Source of the DNA: Asanoa ishikariensis | Lineage (GTDB): Bacteria > Actinomycetota > Actinomycetes > Mycobacteriales > Micromonosporaceae | Direction of reading: 5' to 3' | Assembly (NCBI RefSeq): GCF_900107455.1 | Contig: NZ_FNQB01000001.1 | Location: forward strand, 2,046,001-2,110,000 | Length of the DNA: 64,000 bases | Shown: positions 8,140 to 19,508 of the stretch, piece by piece | Layout: every line of letters starts with the position of its first letter | Position numbering within the stretch: the first letter of the stretch is position 1 | Program-made: the position numbers and the translations under genes | Notes under the pieces: model-generated | Databases searched by the model: none | What the model was told of the DNA's origin: nothing | What the model saw: only the letters and a program-made list of their open reading frames with translations

Positions 8140-9615
8140 GTGGCGACGTTCGTTGACCGGGTCGTCCTGCATCTGCGGGCCGGCGACGGCGGGCACGGCT
8201 GCGTGTCGATCCATCGGGAGAAGTTCAAGCCGCTCGGCGGCCCCGACGGCGGCAATGGCGGGCACGGCGGCGGCGTCTCGTTCACCGTCGACCCGCAGAT
8301 CCACACCCTGCTCGACTTCCACTTCCGGCCGCACGTGAACGCGCCCAACGGGGTGGGCGGCGCCGGTTCGAACCGGGACGGCGCCCAGGGCGACGACCTG
8401 GTGCTGAAGGTGCCGGACGGCACCGTGGTGCTCAGCCCCGACGGCGAGGTGCTGGCCGACCTGGTCGGCGCGGGCACGACCATCGAGGTGGCCCGTGGCG
8501 GCCGTGGCGGCCGGGGCAACGCGTCGCTGGCCAACTCGCGCCGCAAGGCGCCCGGCTTCGCCGAGCTCGGTGAGCCCGGGGAGCGCCTCGACGTCGTACT
8601 CGAGCTCAAGAGCGTCGCGGACGTCGGGCTCGTGGGTTTCCCGTCGGCCGGCAAGTCGTCGCTGATCTCGGTGCTCTCCGCGGCCAAGCCGAAGATCGCC
8701 GATTACCCGTTCACCACGCTGGTGCCGAACCTGGGCGTGGTGCGGCTCGACGAGCACACGTTCACGATCGCCGACGTGCCGGGCCTGATCCCGGGCGCGG
8801 CCACTGGCAAGGGGCTCGGGCTGGAGTTCCTCCGGCACATCGAGCGGACCGCCGTGCTGGTGCACGTGGTCGACGCGGCCACGCTGGAGCCCGGGCGTGA
8901 CCCGGTCTCCGACATCGACGCGATCGAGGCGGAGCTGAGCGCGTACGGCGGCCTCGAGGACCGCCCCCGCCTGGTCGCGATCAACAAGATCGACGTGCCG
9001 GACGGGCGCGACCTCGCGGAGATCGTGCGGCCGGACCTGGAGGAGCGCGGCTACCGCGTGTTCGAGGTCAGCGCCGCCACCCGCGAAGGACTGCGCGAGC
9101 TCACCTACGCGATGGCCGAGCTCGTCAGGCAGGTGCGGGTGACGGTCCCGGACCCCGAGGCGACCCGGATCATCCTGCGGCCCCGGGCGGTCGACGACGC
9201 CGGCTTCGCCATCGAGGAGACGCCGGACGGCACGTTCGTCGTCAGCGGCGCGCAGCCCGAGCGCTGGGTCCGCCAGACGAACTTCGACAACGACGAAGCC
9301 GTGGGCTACCTGGCGGACCGGCTCAACCGGCTCGGCGTCGAGGAGAAGCTCGCCAAGGCCGGCGCAGTCCAGGGCAGCCTGGTGCGGATCGGCGACCGCG
9401 AGTTCGACTGGGAGCCGACCCTGGGCACGGGCATCGACCCGACCGCCGGCCTGCGCGGCACGGACCCGCGGATCACCGAGCGCTCGACCCGGCCCCGTGC
9501 GTCGGACCGGTTGGCCGCCCGCAAGGCGCGCCGGCAGCCGACGCCCGACCTGCCTGACTACGGCAGCGACTTCGATGACGACGGCAGCGGCTCCAAGGAC
9601 GACGACGAGTCGTAA
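8140..9615 (+). CDS. obgE: Obg-family ribosome-assembly GTPase
   Basis: A 491-residue GTPase for late 50S subunit assembly and stress control. Starting at GTG 8140, residues 1-158 are the Gly-rich Obg fold ([18 protein letters not shown]...[12 protein letters not shown]). The G domain follows with G1 GFPSAGKSS (~168), switch region [15 protein letters not shown]3 DVPGLIPGA and G4 NKID. Residues ~345-430 are the OCT domain ([20 protein letters not shown]). The acidic tail ending [15 protein letters not shown] is common in actinobacterial Obg. rplU-rpmA-obg is the conserved order. proBA, which often follows obg in actinobacteria, is not here. Confidence 0.97.
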   Translation: MATFVDRVVLHLRAGDGGHGCVSIHREKFKPLGGPDGGNGGHGGGVSFTVDPQIHTLLDFHFRPHVNAPNGVGGAGSNRDGAQGDDLVLKVPDGTVVLSPDGEVLADLVGAGTTIEVARGGRGGRGNASLANSRRKAPGFAELGEPGERLDVVLELKSVADVGLVGFPSAGKSSLISVLSAAKPKIADYPFTTLVPNLGVVRLDEHTFTIADVPGLIPGAATGKGLGLEFLRHIERTAVLVHVVDAATLEPGRDPVSDIDAIEAELSAYGGLEDRPRLVAINKIDVPDGRDLAEIVRPDLEERGYRVFEVSAATREGLRELTYAMAELVRQVRVTVPDPEATRIILRPRAVDDAGFAIEETPDGTFVVSGAQPERWVRQTNFDNDEAVGYLADRLNRLGVEEKLAKAGAVQGSLVRIGDREFDWEPTLGTGIDPTAGLRGTDPRITERSTRPRASDRLAARKARRQPTPDLPDYGSDFDDDGSGSKDDDES

Positions 9616-9650
9616 CAGCCCGGAAATCGGACCTCGCTAGCGTTCGGCCG

Positions 9651-10112
9651 GTGAAGGTCGAAAGCCGGCGGGGCGACGAGCCGGACCTGGTCGCGCTGGT
9701 CACCGCCCAACAGGCGGAGCTACGTGCCGCGGAGCGGGCCAGCGCCGCGATCGACGGGTCGTTTCCTCTGCACGACGACATCCGGTATCTCGTGGTCGTC
9801 GTCGACGACGAGGTCGTCGCCTGCGGCGCTCTCCAGGCCATCGACCTGCGAGCCGTCGAGATCAAGCGCATGTTCGTGCGTCCTGAGCGCCGAGGCGACG
9901 GCTTCGGCCGGACGATGCTCGCCGTGCTCGAGGAGCGCGCGGCGGCTGACGGCTTTACCGTCGCGCGGCTGGAGACCGGCAGTTATCTGCCGGCGGCGCT
10001 CGGTCTCTACCGCAAGGCCGGCTACCGCGAGATCCCGACCTACGGCGAGTACGTCACCAACCCGTACAGCCGCTGCTTCGAGAAAGCCCTCAAGGCCTCA
10101 GCTCCGGCCTGA
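9651..10112 (+). CDS. GNAT-family N-acetyltransferase
   Basis: A 153-residue protein with the GNAT core: a beta strand/acetyl-CoA loop around VEIKRMFVRPERRGDGFGRTMLAVLEERA (residues ~73-100, with R-R-G-D-G-F-G in the place of the usual Q/RxxGxG/A loop) and the C-terminal GLYRKAGYREIPTYGEY. It resembles small actinobacterial acetyltransferases acting on small molecules. The start is GTG 9651, 35 bases after obg, so it may be read through from obg. Substrate unknown. Confidence 0.85.
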   Translation: MKVESRRGDEPDLVALVTAQQAELRAAERASAAIDGSFPLHDDIRYLVVVVDDEVVACGALQAIDLRAVEIKRMFVRPERRGDGFGRTMLAVLEERAAADGFTVARLETGSYLPAALGLYRKAGYREIPTYGEYVTNPYSRCFEKALKASAPA

Positions 10113-10151
10113 CCCAGCCAAGCCCGGCCCCGGCCCGCGGCAAGGCTCACG

Positions 10152-11804
10152 TCAGGCTTGAGCCGGCTCCTCTGCTCGCAGCGGGTCGGTCGGTGGTGCG
10201 GTCGGGGTCCGACCGGTGCGCACGAACAGGCAGCTGACCGCCGCGACAGCCAGCACGATCAGCGGCAACAGCAGGGTCGCCTTCATCGCGTTCGTGAAGC
10301 CCTCGTGGAACGTGCGGGTGGCGATGTCGGTCAACGCCTGCCGGTATTGCTCGGGCACATCCGCCGGTAGCGCCGCTCCCGACTGCCCGGCGCCGATGTG
10401 CAGGCTGCCGCCGGTCGCTCCCGCGACCGCGTCGACGAACGGCTGCCGGACGTCGGGTGGCAGGTCGGCGGCGTTGGTCCGCGCCGCCGCGGTCAGCTTG
10501 TCGGTCAGTTGGGCCTGTAGCAGCGCGCCCACTGCGGCCGAGCCGATCACCGCGCCGAGTTGCCGGGCGGTGTTGATCAGGCCGGACGCGGCACCGGCCT
10601 GTTGTGGTGGCACGTGGCGCATCGCGATCGTCTGGAGTGGAGCGAAGACCATGCCGAGGCCGGCTCCCGCGATCAGCAGGCCGGGTAGCAGCCCCCACTG
10701 CCCGGTGCCGACCTCTGCCAGCGCGACGACCGTCGCGTTGCCGGCGCACCAGAGGCTCAGCCCGGCTACGAGCACCCACTTCCCGGCCGCGCGGTCGGAG
10801 AGCCGGCCCGCGAAGGGTGCGATCACCATCGACAGCAGCGACAGCGGCGCGACCGCGATGCCGGCCTGGAGCGCGGTCAGCCCGAGGACCGACTGTAGGT
10901 AGATCACCAGGGGTAGGAACAGGCCCAGCATGCTGAACGCGATCGCCGCGCTCACCCAGCTCATCACGGCGAAGTTGCGGTCCTTGAAGATGGTGAAGGG
11001 GATCAGCGGCTCGCCGGCCCGGCTCAGGTATTGGTGGTAGAGGAACACGGCCAGCACCACCACGCCGGCGCCGATCACCTCGACGATCGTGATCGGACCC
11101 CAGACGCGGCCCCAGTCGTGTGGCTCGCCCTCGATCAGGCCGTAGACCAGGAGGAACAGGCCCACGCTGGCCAGGGCGGTGCCGGTCCAGTCGAGCCGAT
11201 GACGGCGGTTGAGTCGCAGGTCGGGCATCGCGACCACAGCGAGTACGACGGTCACGATGCCGACCGGCACGTTGACGAAGAAGATCCACTCCCACCCGAA
11301 GTCGGTGACCAGGTAGCCGCCCAGAGTAGGGCCGGCGACCGTGGCGATGCCGGCCACCGAACCCCACACTCCGAACGCGACGCCGCGCTTGTCGGCCGGG
11401 AAGATCACCGTGATCGTGGACAGCGTCTGCGGTGTGAGCAGGGCGCCACCCACGCCCTGGATCACGCGGAAGACGATCAGCTGCTCGGGTGTGCTGGCCA
11501 GACCGCACGCGGCCGACGCGGCCGTGAAGACCACCAACCCGAGGATGAACAGCCGCTTGGGTCCGAAGATGTCACCCAGCCGCCCGGCGGTGATCAGGAG
11601 GACCGCGTAGACCAGCACGTACGCGTTGATGATCCAGAGGATCTGGTCCAGTGACGCGTCGAGGCTCGTGCTCATGTCCGGGATGGCTATGTTGACCACA
11701 GTGGTATCGAGCAAGATCATGAAGAAGCCCAGGCAGAGTATTGCCAGGATCAGCCAGGGTTTGGCGGGGCGTTCCTGCTGCGGCGTGCCGGTCGGTGCGG
11801 TCAT
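10152..11804 (-). CDS. MFS drug exporter, DHA2 (EmrB/QacA) type
   Basis: A 550-residue integral membrane protein, consistent with the 14 helices of the DHA2 family. Helix 1 carries ILLDTTVVNIAIPDM (the D1-type motif LDxTVVNVALP) and the loop after helix 2 carries GRLGDIFGPKRLFILGL (motif A). PADKRGVAFGVWGSV and GPTLGGYLVTDFGWEWIFFVNVPVG (motif C region) follow. A soluble segment before the last helix (LTDIATRTFHEGFTNAMKATLL) is typical. The start is ATG 11804 with GAGGGGG upstream; the codon directly before is GTG. Probably a proton-driven exporter of hydrophobic compounds. No regulator gene is adjacent. Confidence 0.92.
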   Translation of the reverse strand: MTAPTGTPQQERPAKPWLILAILCLGFFMILLDTTVVNIAIPDMSTSLDASLDQILWIINAYVLVYAVLLITAGRLGDIFGPKRLFILGLVVFTAASAACGLASTPEQLIVFRVIQGVGGALLTPQTLSTITVIFPADKRGVAFGVWGSVAGIATVAGPTLGGYLVTDFGWEWIFFVNVPVGIVTVVLAVVAMPDLRLNRRHRLDWTGTALASVGLFLLVYGLIEGEPHDWGRVWGPITIVEVIGAGVVVLAVFLYHQYLSRAGEPLIPFTIFKDRNFAVMSWVSAAIAFSMLGLFLPLVIYLQSVLGLTALQAGIAVAPLSLLSMVIAPFAGRLSDRAAGKWVLVAGLSLWCAGNATVVALAEVGTGQWGLLPGLLIAGAGLGMVFAPLQTIAMRHVPPQQAGAASGLINTARQLGAVIGSAAVGALLQAQLTDKLTAAARTNAADLPPDVRQPFVDAVAGATGGSLHIGAGQSGAALPADVPEQYRQALTDIATRTFHEGFTNAMKATLLLPLIVLAVAAVSCLFVRTGRTPTAPPTDPLRAEEPAQA

Positions 11805-11867
11805 CACATGACCCCCTCGGACGTGGATGTGCGTCCATAGGTCTAACACGTGCGTACGACACGTTGG

Positions 11868-12860
11868 TCACGTCAGTACTCCGATCGCGCGCTTCGCACG
11901 GAAGACCGTCTCAGCGGTCCGGGTCCGCGCCCGATCGGCCCCCTCGGCGAGCACCTGGCGGACGTACCCGGGGTCGCGGGCCAACGTCGCGAAGCGTGAC
12001 CGCAGCGGCCGCAGCAGACCCAGCACCGCCTCGGTGGTGGCGCTCTTGAGCTCGCCGTACCCGTGCAGTCCCGATCCGACCTCCGCCGGCGATCCGCCGA
12101 CGCACGCCGCCATGATCTCCAGCAGGTTGCTGACACCGGGTCGCACCGCCGGGTCGTACGCGATGATCCCGTCCGAGTCCGTGACCGCTCGGCTTATCTT
12201 GCGGGCGACCAGGTCAGGCGGGTCGAGTAGGCCGATCGCGCCGGACGCCGACGACGTCGTCTTGCCCATCTTGGCCGTCGGGTTGGCGAGGTCCATCACC
12301 CGTGCCGCGACCGTCGGCGTGACCACCTCGGGCACGACGAAGGTCGGCCCGTACCGCCGGTTGAAGCGGTTCGCGATGTCGCGGGTGAGCTCGACGTGCT
12401 GCCGCTGGTCGTCGCCGACGGGCACCTCGGTCGCGTCGTGCAACAGGATGTCGGACGCCTGCATCACCGGGTACGTCAGCAGGCTCAGCCGGACGTTCTG
12501 CCGGTCGACCGCCTTCTCCCGGAACTGGATCATCCGATGCGCCTCGCCGTACGCCGTCGTGCATTCCAGCAGGTAGTGCAGTTCGGAGTGGTCGGGCACC
12601 TGGGACTGCACGTAGAACAGCGTGCGGTCGGGGTCGAGACCTGCCGCGAGCAGGACGGTCGCCTGGCGCAGGGTGGTCTCCCGCAGCGTGCGCGGCTCGT
12701 GCGCGACGGTCAGTGCGTGCAGGTCGGCGAGGAAGACGGTCGAGTCGGTCGTGTACTGGTCGCGGATCATCGGCGCGATGGCGCCGAGCAGGTTGCCCAG
12801 ATGCAGCTCACCGGTGGGTTGGAGGCCGGTGAGGCGACGGGTCGCGACGGTGGTGGTCAT
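11868..12860 (-). CDS. trpS: Tryptophan--tRNA ligase
   Basis: A 330-residue class Ic synthetase that charges tRNA-Trp. The start is ATG 12860 (MTTTVATRRLTGLQPTGELHLGN) with GGAGG five bases upstream. The HIGH-like motif is ELHLGN at residues ~18-23. The KMSKS-like motif is AKMGKTTSS at ~190-200. Tryptophan-pocket segments such as MIQFREKA and YPVMQASDILLHDATEVPVGDDQRQHVELTRDIA are present. Upstream lies a leader peptide with tandem Trp codons and alternative hairpins, so transcription is probably controlled by attenuation in response to charged tRNA-Trp. Confidence 0.97.
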   Translation of the reverse strand: MTTTVATRRLTGLQPTGELHLGNLLGAIAPMIRDQYTTDSTVFLADLHALTVAHEPRTLRETTLRQATVLLAAGLDPDRTLFYVQSQVPDHSELHYLLECTTAYGEAHRMIQFREKAVDRQNVRLSLLTYPVMQASDILLHDATEVPVGDDQRQHVELTRDIANRFNRRYGPTFVVPEVVTPTVAARVMDLANPTAKMGKTTSSASGAIGLLDPPDLVARKISRAVTDSDGIIAYDPAVRPGVSNLLEIMAACVGGSPAEVGSGLHGYGELKSATTEAVLGLLRPLRSRFATLARDPGYVRQVLAEGADRARTRTAETVFRAKRAIGVLT

Positions 12861-12905
12861 GGCTGCCTCCATGGTTCGAGAGGAGCCGCGCGAGCCGGGT
12901 GAAGG

Positions 12906-12941
12906 CATAAAGAAACGGCCACCCGAACTCGGGCGGCCGTT
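12906..12941 (-). terminator. Attenuator terminator in the trpS leader
   Basis: On the minus strand a 13-bp stem (12941-12929 with 12926-12914; one G-U pair, 3-nt loop) is followed directly by TCTTTATG. The stem with its T-rich tail is a canonical intrinsic terminator, placed about 55 bases before the trpS start codon and therefore upstream of the coding region it would control. Confidence 0.85.
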
Positions 12942-13012
12942 GACGTGGGCACGCGGATGCGGGGCCGCCCTTAGGGCGACCACCAGCCGAGGAAACTCAG
13001 CGTCCGCATCCC
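12929..13012 (-). promoter_or_regulatory. Tryptophan attenuator leader of trpS (alternative hairpins)
   Basis: Four pairing segments can be read in order on the minus strand. Segment 1: GGATGCGG (13011-13004) over the leader start. Segment 2a: CCGCATCC (12962-12955), which pairs with segment 1. Segment 2b: GGGCGGCC (12970-12963), which pairs with GGCCGCCC (12938-12931), the 5' arm of the terminator. Segment 4 is the terminator's 3' arm. A ribosome stalled on the Trp codons would cover segment 1 and free segment 2 to break the terminator. This is the classic 1:2, 2:3, 3:4 attenuator arrangement. Confidence 0.8.
12971..13009 (-). CDS. Leader peptide with tandem Trp codons (trpS attenuator)
   Basis: ATG at 13009 opens a 12-codon frame, MRTLSFLGWWSP, ended by TAA at 12971-12973. 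Two adjacent TGG codons lie at 12980-12985. An in-frame TAG lies just upstream, so this ATG is the natural start; only a weak purine run (CAAGGG) precedes it. The frame sits 110 bases before trpS and overlaps the pairing segments of the attenuator. Two Trp in 12 residues is far above chance for such a short frame in this position. Confidence 0.82.
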   Translation of the reverse strand: MRTLSFLGWWSP

Positions 13013-13026
13013 TTGAGACTAGCAGC

Positions 13027-13048
13027 CGGTACGCGGCCGACGGTACCG
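13027..13048. promoter_or_regulatory. Inverted repeat between trpS leader and the HTH gene
   Basis: CGGTAC (13027-13032) and GTACCG (13043-13048) with a 10-base spacer lie between the divergent trpS leader and the HTH gene. It could be an operator; the evidence is only the symmetry and position. The rest of 13049-13155 shows nothing else I can name. Confidence 0.3.
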
Positions 13049-13155
13049 CCGAGGCGCGGTCGCTGGCCCCCTCCGCTGGCTCCTCCCCGGGAGCCGGATG
13101 GCGGCCAGAGTCGACCACGAGCGGGTGCACGGGGCATCCGGCGGGGGAGGCGGCG

Positions 13156-13677
13156 ATGCGGGTCCAACATTTCCTTCTGGTGGTCGACCGGGCGCCCGGC
13201 CTCACCCAACGGCGCGGGTTGGCCACGCTGCCGGCGCCGCCGCTGCCCCAGGCCGGCGACGACGGCACGCACCGGCTGGCCTTCGACCGTCCCGCCGACG
13301 CGCTGGCCGACGCCATCGCGACCGCGATCAACGAGGTCGAGACCAGGACCGATCTCCACGTGGTACGGGTGGCCGACCGCGACTGGCTGACGCTGGCCGA
13401 GATCGGGGCGCGGATCGGTCGCTCCCGCGAGATCGTCCGGCTCTGGGCGCTGGGCCGGCGTGGTCCGGGCGGGTTCCCGGCGCCGCTCGAACCCGACCGG
13501 GACACCAGCTACTACAGCTGGGCGCAGGTGTCGCCGTGGCTGCGCGAGCGGATGGGCTACGACCTGCCCGACGACGAGCCGATCCTGGCGGCCACCAACC
13601 TGGCGTTGCAACTGCGCGCGCTGGCGCCCCGGATCCGCGACATGCGGCTCATCCGCGACCTGCTGGCCGCGGCATGA
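13156..13677 (+). CDS. HTH-domain protein of unknown role
   Basis: A 173-residue protein. The start is ATG 13156 (MRVQHFLLVVDRAPGL) with GGGGGAGG ending five bases upstream. The N-terminal half is not recognisable. Residues ~75-100 (DWLTLAEIGARIGRSREIVRLWALGRRGPGGFPAP) look like a helix-turn-helix of the MerR/excisionase-like kind found in small actinobacterial DNA-binding proteins, followed by an SYYSWAQVSPWL wing-like segment. It is divergent from trpS. Possible roles are a local regulator or a remnant of an accessory element; the sequence does not decide. Confidence 0.6.
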   Translation: MRVQHFLLVVDRAPGLTQRRGLATLPAPPLPQAGDDGTHRLAFDRPADALADAIATAINEVETRTDLHVVRVADRDWLTLAEIGARIGRSREIVRLWALGRRGPGGFPAPLEPDRDTSYYSWAQVSPWLRERMGYDLPDDEPILAATNLALQLRALAPRIRDMRLIRDLLAAA

Positions 13678-13718
13678 GCATTGTTCGTCGTCGGCCCAGT
13701 GTCGTCAGGCCGGCGTCG

Positions 13719-13940
13719 TCAGGCCAGGTCGAACTCGCCGTCGCGGGCACCGGCGACGAACGCGTCCCACTCGGCCTGCGTGAAGACCAGCACCGCGCCC
13801 TGCGGGTCGGCCGAGTTGCGCAACCCGATGAGGTCGTCGACGAACGCGACCTCGACCGCGCCGCGCTCCGCCGAGGCGTCGCCGTAGCGTTGCCAGTTGG
13901 CGCGCGTCAGGTCGAAGTCTCCCTTGGGATGGTGTGCCAT
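13719..13940 (-). CDS. DUF397 domain protein
   Basis: A 73-residue protein matching the DUF397 pattern: an N-terminal DLTRANWQRYGDAS, a central VEVAFVDDLIGLRNSADPQGAVLVFT and the end EWDAFVAGARDGEFDLA. The start is ATG 13940 with GGAG seven bases upstream. DUF397 proteins are abundant in filamentous actinomycetes, usually beside an XRE-family regulator and linked to development (BldB/WhiJ-like systems). No such regulator is adjacent here, so this is an orphan; the neighbouring HTH protein at 13156 is convergent and of a different type. Confidence 0.85.
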   Translation of the reverse strand: MAHHPKGDFDLTRANWQRYGDASAERGAVEVAFVDDLIGLRNSADPQGAVLVFTQAEWDAFVAGARDGEFDLA

Positions 13941-14042
13941 CACGCTGCTCCTCGGTTGCTCGGGCCGCGGGGGCGGACAGTTAGGCTATACCGCAGCAGG
14001 GTGGGGTCGCCCGGTCCGCACACGTTCGTGCACGATAGGCGG

Positions 14043-16526
<2,484 letters not shown>

Positions 16527-16544
16527 CAGGCATACGATCCGGTC

Positions 16545-17156
16545 ATGAACGCTGACGACGATCTCGGTGTCCGCCGGGTCGGGATCATGGGTGGCACGTT
16601 CGATCCGATCCACCACGGCCACCTCGTCGCGGCGAGCGAGGTCGCGGACAATTTCGCGCTCGACGAGGTGGTCTTCGTACCCACCGGCAACCCCTGGCAG
16701 AAGGACCGCCGTGAGGTGTCGCCGGCCGAGGACCGCTACCTGATGACGGTGATCGCGACGGCGTCCAACCCGCGGTTCCACGTCAGCCGGGTCGACATCG
16801 ACCGCGAGGGCCCCACCTACACCGTCGACACCTTGCGCGACATCCGTGCCATGTACGGACCCAAGACACAGCTCTTCTTCATCACCGGCGCTGACGCGCT
16901 CCAGCGCATCCTGTCGTGGAAAGACACCGACCAGATGTTCGAGCTCGCGCACTTCGTCGCGGTCACCCGGCCCGGTTTCACCCTCCGCACCGACCATCTG
17001 CCGGCCGACGCGGTGTCGATGATCCAGGTGCCGGCGATGGCGATCTCCTCCACGGACTGCCGCACCCGGGTGGCCGCCGACAAGCCCGTTTGGTACCTGG
17101 TGCCGGACGGAGTCGTCCAGTACATCGCCAAAAGGCACCTTTACCGCGTCGCCTGA
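16545..17156 (+). CDS. nadD: Nicotinate-nucleotide adenylyltransferase
   Basis: A 203-residue enzyme forming deamido-NAD from nicotinate mononucleotide and ATP. The nucleotidyl-transfer motif [15 protein letters not shown] is at residues ~12-26; the second signature [28 protein letters not shown] (the ISSTxxR motif) lies near the C-terminus. It is 18 bases downstream of pepN. In many bacteria nadD is next to rsfS, as here. Confidence 0.97.
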   Translation: MNADDDLGVRRVGIMGGTFDPIHHGHLVAASEVADNFALDEVVFVPTGNPWQKDRREVSPAEDRYLMTVIATASNPRFHVSRVDIDREGPTYTVDTLRDIRAMYGPKTQLFFITGADALQRILSWKDTDQMFELAHFVAVTRPGFTLRTDHLPADAVSMIQVPAMAISSTDCRTRVAADKPVWYLVPDGVVQYIAKRHLYRVA

Positions 17157-17361
17157 CCCGGCCCTTGAGCGTCGGTTGAGCACCTCGAAGTCGGGGTCGT
17201 AAGGCCGTCGGGGCGGTGGTGTCGGGCGTGACGATTGTGGCTGGCTGGACCGTCGATAGGTGCCGCGGTGCGGGGGTGTTGCCCCGGCCGAGGACGCTTG
17301 AGCGGACCACGGTGCGGCATGTGAGAGGCTTGAAGGGAATGTCGTCAACCAGAGGAGCACG
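17157..17361. other. nadD-rsfS intergenic region
   Basis: About 205 bases without a gene. The last bases contain AGAGGAG, the rsfS ribosome-binding site. The promoter of rsfS is presumably here; I could not place -35/-10 boxes or a hairpin with confidence. Confidence 0.4.
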
Positions 17362-17784
17362 GTGACCGCTTCCGACCGCACGCGCGAGTTGGCGCTCGCC
17401 GCCGCGCAGGCCGCAGCCGACAAGAAGGCGCAAGACATCGTCATCATCGATGTCGCCGACCAGTTGGTGATCACAGATGCCTTCCTCATCGCCTCCGCGC
17501 CCAACGAGCGCCAGGTTCTTGCCATCGTGGACGCGATCGAGGAGCAGCTGCTCAACCTGCCCGAGAAGGCCAAGCCCGTCCGCCGCGAGGGTGAGCGGGC
17601 CGGCCGCTGGGTGCTGCTCGACTACATCGACCTGGTAGTGCACGTCCAACACACCGAGGAGCGCGAGTTCTACTCGCTCGACCGGTTGTGGAAGGACTGC
17701 CCGACCATCCCGTTCGTCGACCGCGATCTGGTGCCGGCCGCCCCCGCCGCCGCTACCGGCGACGAGGCGAGCCCGGCCGAATGA
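17362..17784 (+). CDS. rsfS: Ribosomal silencing factor RsfS
   Basis: A 140-residue Iojap/RsfS protein, which binds uL14 on the 50S subunit and blocks subunit joining in starvation. Core motifs are KKAQDIVIIDVADQLVITDAFLIASAPNERQV and the GERAGRWVLLDYIDLVVHVQHTEEREFYSLDRLWKDCPTIPF end, which carries the family's signature. The start is GTG 17362 with AGAGGAG upstream. The stop overlaps the ATG of the next gene by four bases (ATGA), so the genes are translationally coupled. Confidence 0.97.
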   Translation: MTASDRTRELALAAAQAAADKKAQDIVIIDVADQLVITDAFLIASAPNERQVLAIVDAIEEQLLNLPEKAKPVRREGERAGRWVLLDYIDLVVHVQHTEEREFYSLDRLWKDCPTIPFVDRDLVPAAPAAATGDEASPAE

Positions 17785-18404
17785 CCAGACTGCTCGTCTG
17801 GCGGCACGGCAACACCGATTACAACGCGGGCGGCCGCGTCCAGGGTCAGACGGACGCGCCGTTGAACGCCCGTGGCCGCGACCAGGCCGCGGCGGCGGCC
17901 GCCCTGTTGGCCTCCTTTCATCCCGATGTCCTGGTCAGCAGTGATCTGTCGCGGGCGCACGACACGGCATCGGCGCTCGCGTCGCTGACGGGTCTGTCGA
18001 TCACGCCGGATCCGCGCCTGCGTGAACGCCACTTCGGCGAGTGGCAGGGCGCCCTGCTGACCGACATCGAGTCGCGGCACCCCACCGAGTACGCCCGCTG
18101 GCGCGCCGGCAACCCATCACCCGGCTGCGGCATCGAGAGCCTGGACGACCTGGCCAAGCGGGTCGTCGAGGCCCTCCAGGACGCCGCCGACCTCGCGCCC
18201 GGCGGGACGGTCGTGGTGACCACGCACGGCGGTGCGGCCCGGCAGGGTTGCGGAGCGCTGCTCGGTTGGCCCAACGAGGCGACCCGGACGCTGGGATCGC
18301 TGCGCAACTGTCATTGGACGGAGCTGACCGACCGCTCACGCCGCGTAGGCGGAACCGGTTGGCAGTTGACCGCGCACAACGTGGGCGTCCCGAGCCAGAA
18401 CTGA
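17781..18404 (+). CDS. Histidine phosphatase family protein
   Basis: A 207-residue member of the phosphoglycerate-mutase-like (branch 1) histidine phosphatases. The catalytic RHGNT motif is at residues ~8-12 (LLVWRHGNTDYNAGGRVQGQTDAPLN), SSDLSRAHDTA gives the second Arg, and VVTTHGG carries the second His. This phosphatase commonly follows rsfS in actinobacteria, where related proteins have been called glucosyl-3-phosphoglycerate phosphatase or phosphoglycerate mutase-like. The substrate cannot be fixed from sequence alone. Confidence 0.92.
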   Translation: MTRLLVWRHGNTDYNAGGRVQGQTDAPLNARGRDQAAAAAALLASFHPDVLVSSDLSRAHDTASALASLTGLSITPDPRLRERHFGEWQGALLTDIESRHPTEYARWRAGNPSPGCGIESLDDLAKRVVEALQDAADLAPGGTVVVTTHGGAARQGCGALLGWPNEATRTLGSLRNCHWTELTDRSRRVGGTGWQLTAHNVGVPSQN

Positions 18405-18545
18405 CCGCCCGCCGGGCACGTGCTCGGCGTCCGCGTCTGCGGTTAGTCAGGGTGGTTGAGCTTTGTCGGATTCGTCTTCGGTCACAGCTGAACCTTCTTC
18501 CTGGCATCGTCGGCGTGGCCGGCTGATCTCGGCTAACGTGCCGGC

Positions 18546-19388
18546 ATGTCCGTAGCGGTCGTCACCGACTCCACCGCCTACCTGCCACCGTCCGTGAAGG
18601 CGGCGTTGTCGGTGGTGCCGTTGACCGTCGTGATCAATGGCGTCGAGGGTTCGGAAGGCGTGGACGTCACGCCCGCCCAGGTGGCCCGCGCCCTCGGCGG
18701 CCGCCGGGTCTCGGTCAGCACCTCCCGTCCGTCACCGGCCGCCTTTGCCGCCGTGTATCAGCGTCTGCTCGACCACGGCGCCTCCGCCGTGGTCTCGGTG
18801 CACCTCTCGGCACACCTGTCCGGCACGATCGAGGCCGCCCGGCTGGCCGCGGCCGAGCTCGGACCCGCCGTATCGGTCGTCGACGCGAAGTCGACCGGCA
18901 TGGGCCTGGGCTTCCCCGCCCTGGCGGCGAGCGCGGCGGCTGACGCCGGCGCCGGCGCCGACGAGGTCGCTCGCGCCGCCGTCGAGACCGCGGAACGCAC
19001 CTCGACGCTGTTCTACGTCGACACCCTGGAGTTCCTCCGTCGAGGCGGTCGCATCAACGCCGCGTCGGCGTTGCTCGGCACCGCTCTGTCGGTGAAGCCG
19101 ATCCTCCACATGGTCGACGGCAGCATCGTGCTGCGCGACAAGGTCCGCACCGCCAGCCGCGGGCTCGCCCGCCTGATCGACCTGGCTGTAGAAGCCGCCG
19201 GCGACGCCGATGTAGACCTGGCCGTGCACCACCTCGACCGGGCCGAGCGCGCCGAAGAGCTCGCCGCGACCCTCACGGAGCGGCTCGGCGACCGCCTGCA
19301 CGACTGCTATGTGACGGAGGTCGGCGCCGCGGTGGCCGCGCACGTCGGCCCCGGCCTGGCCTCCGTGGTCGTGCACCGCCGCCCGTAG
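18546..19388 (+). CDS. DegV family fatty-acid-binding protein
   Basis: A 280-residue DegV-fold protein. DegV proteins bind fatty acids; in Firmicutes the FakB members present the fatty acid to FakA for phosphorylation. Typical features are the N-terminal VAVVTDSTAYLP, the SRPSPAAFAAVYQRL segment, the VVSVHLSAHLSGTIEAARLAA motif, VVDAKSTGMGLGF and the EFLRRGGRINAASALLGTALSVKPIL block. No FakA kinase gene is adjacent, so the pathway role here is open. Confidence 0.93.
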   Translation: MSVAVVTDSTAYLPPSVKAALSVVPLTVVINGVEGSEGVDVTPAQVARALGGRRVSVSTSRPSPAAFAAVYQRLLDHGASAVVSVHLSAHLSGTIEAARLAAAELGPAVSVVDAKSTGMGLGFPALAASAAADAGAGADEVARAAVETAERTSTLFYVDTLEFLRRGGRINAASALLGTALSVKPILHMVDGSIVLRDKVRTASRGLARLIDLAVEAAGDADVDLAVHHLDRAERAEELAATLTERLGDRLHDCYVTEVGAAVAAHVGPGLASVVVHRRP

Positions 19389-19508
19389 CCGCCGCCCCGC
19401 GGTCGCCGGTCAGCCGGCCCTGCGGTATCGATCGAGACCATGACCTGGCTCCTCCCTCTCGTTCGCACTGGAGACCCAGTGTCGACGAAGCCGACCAAGA
19501 TTTTTTGG

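Noticed and set aside
12861-13505. Upstream extension of the trpS frame
   Set aside because: The extension crosses the leader hairpins and the divergent HTH gene; TrpS homology begins at ATG 12860 with a GGAGG site.
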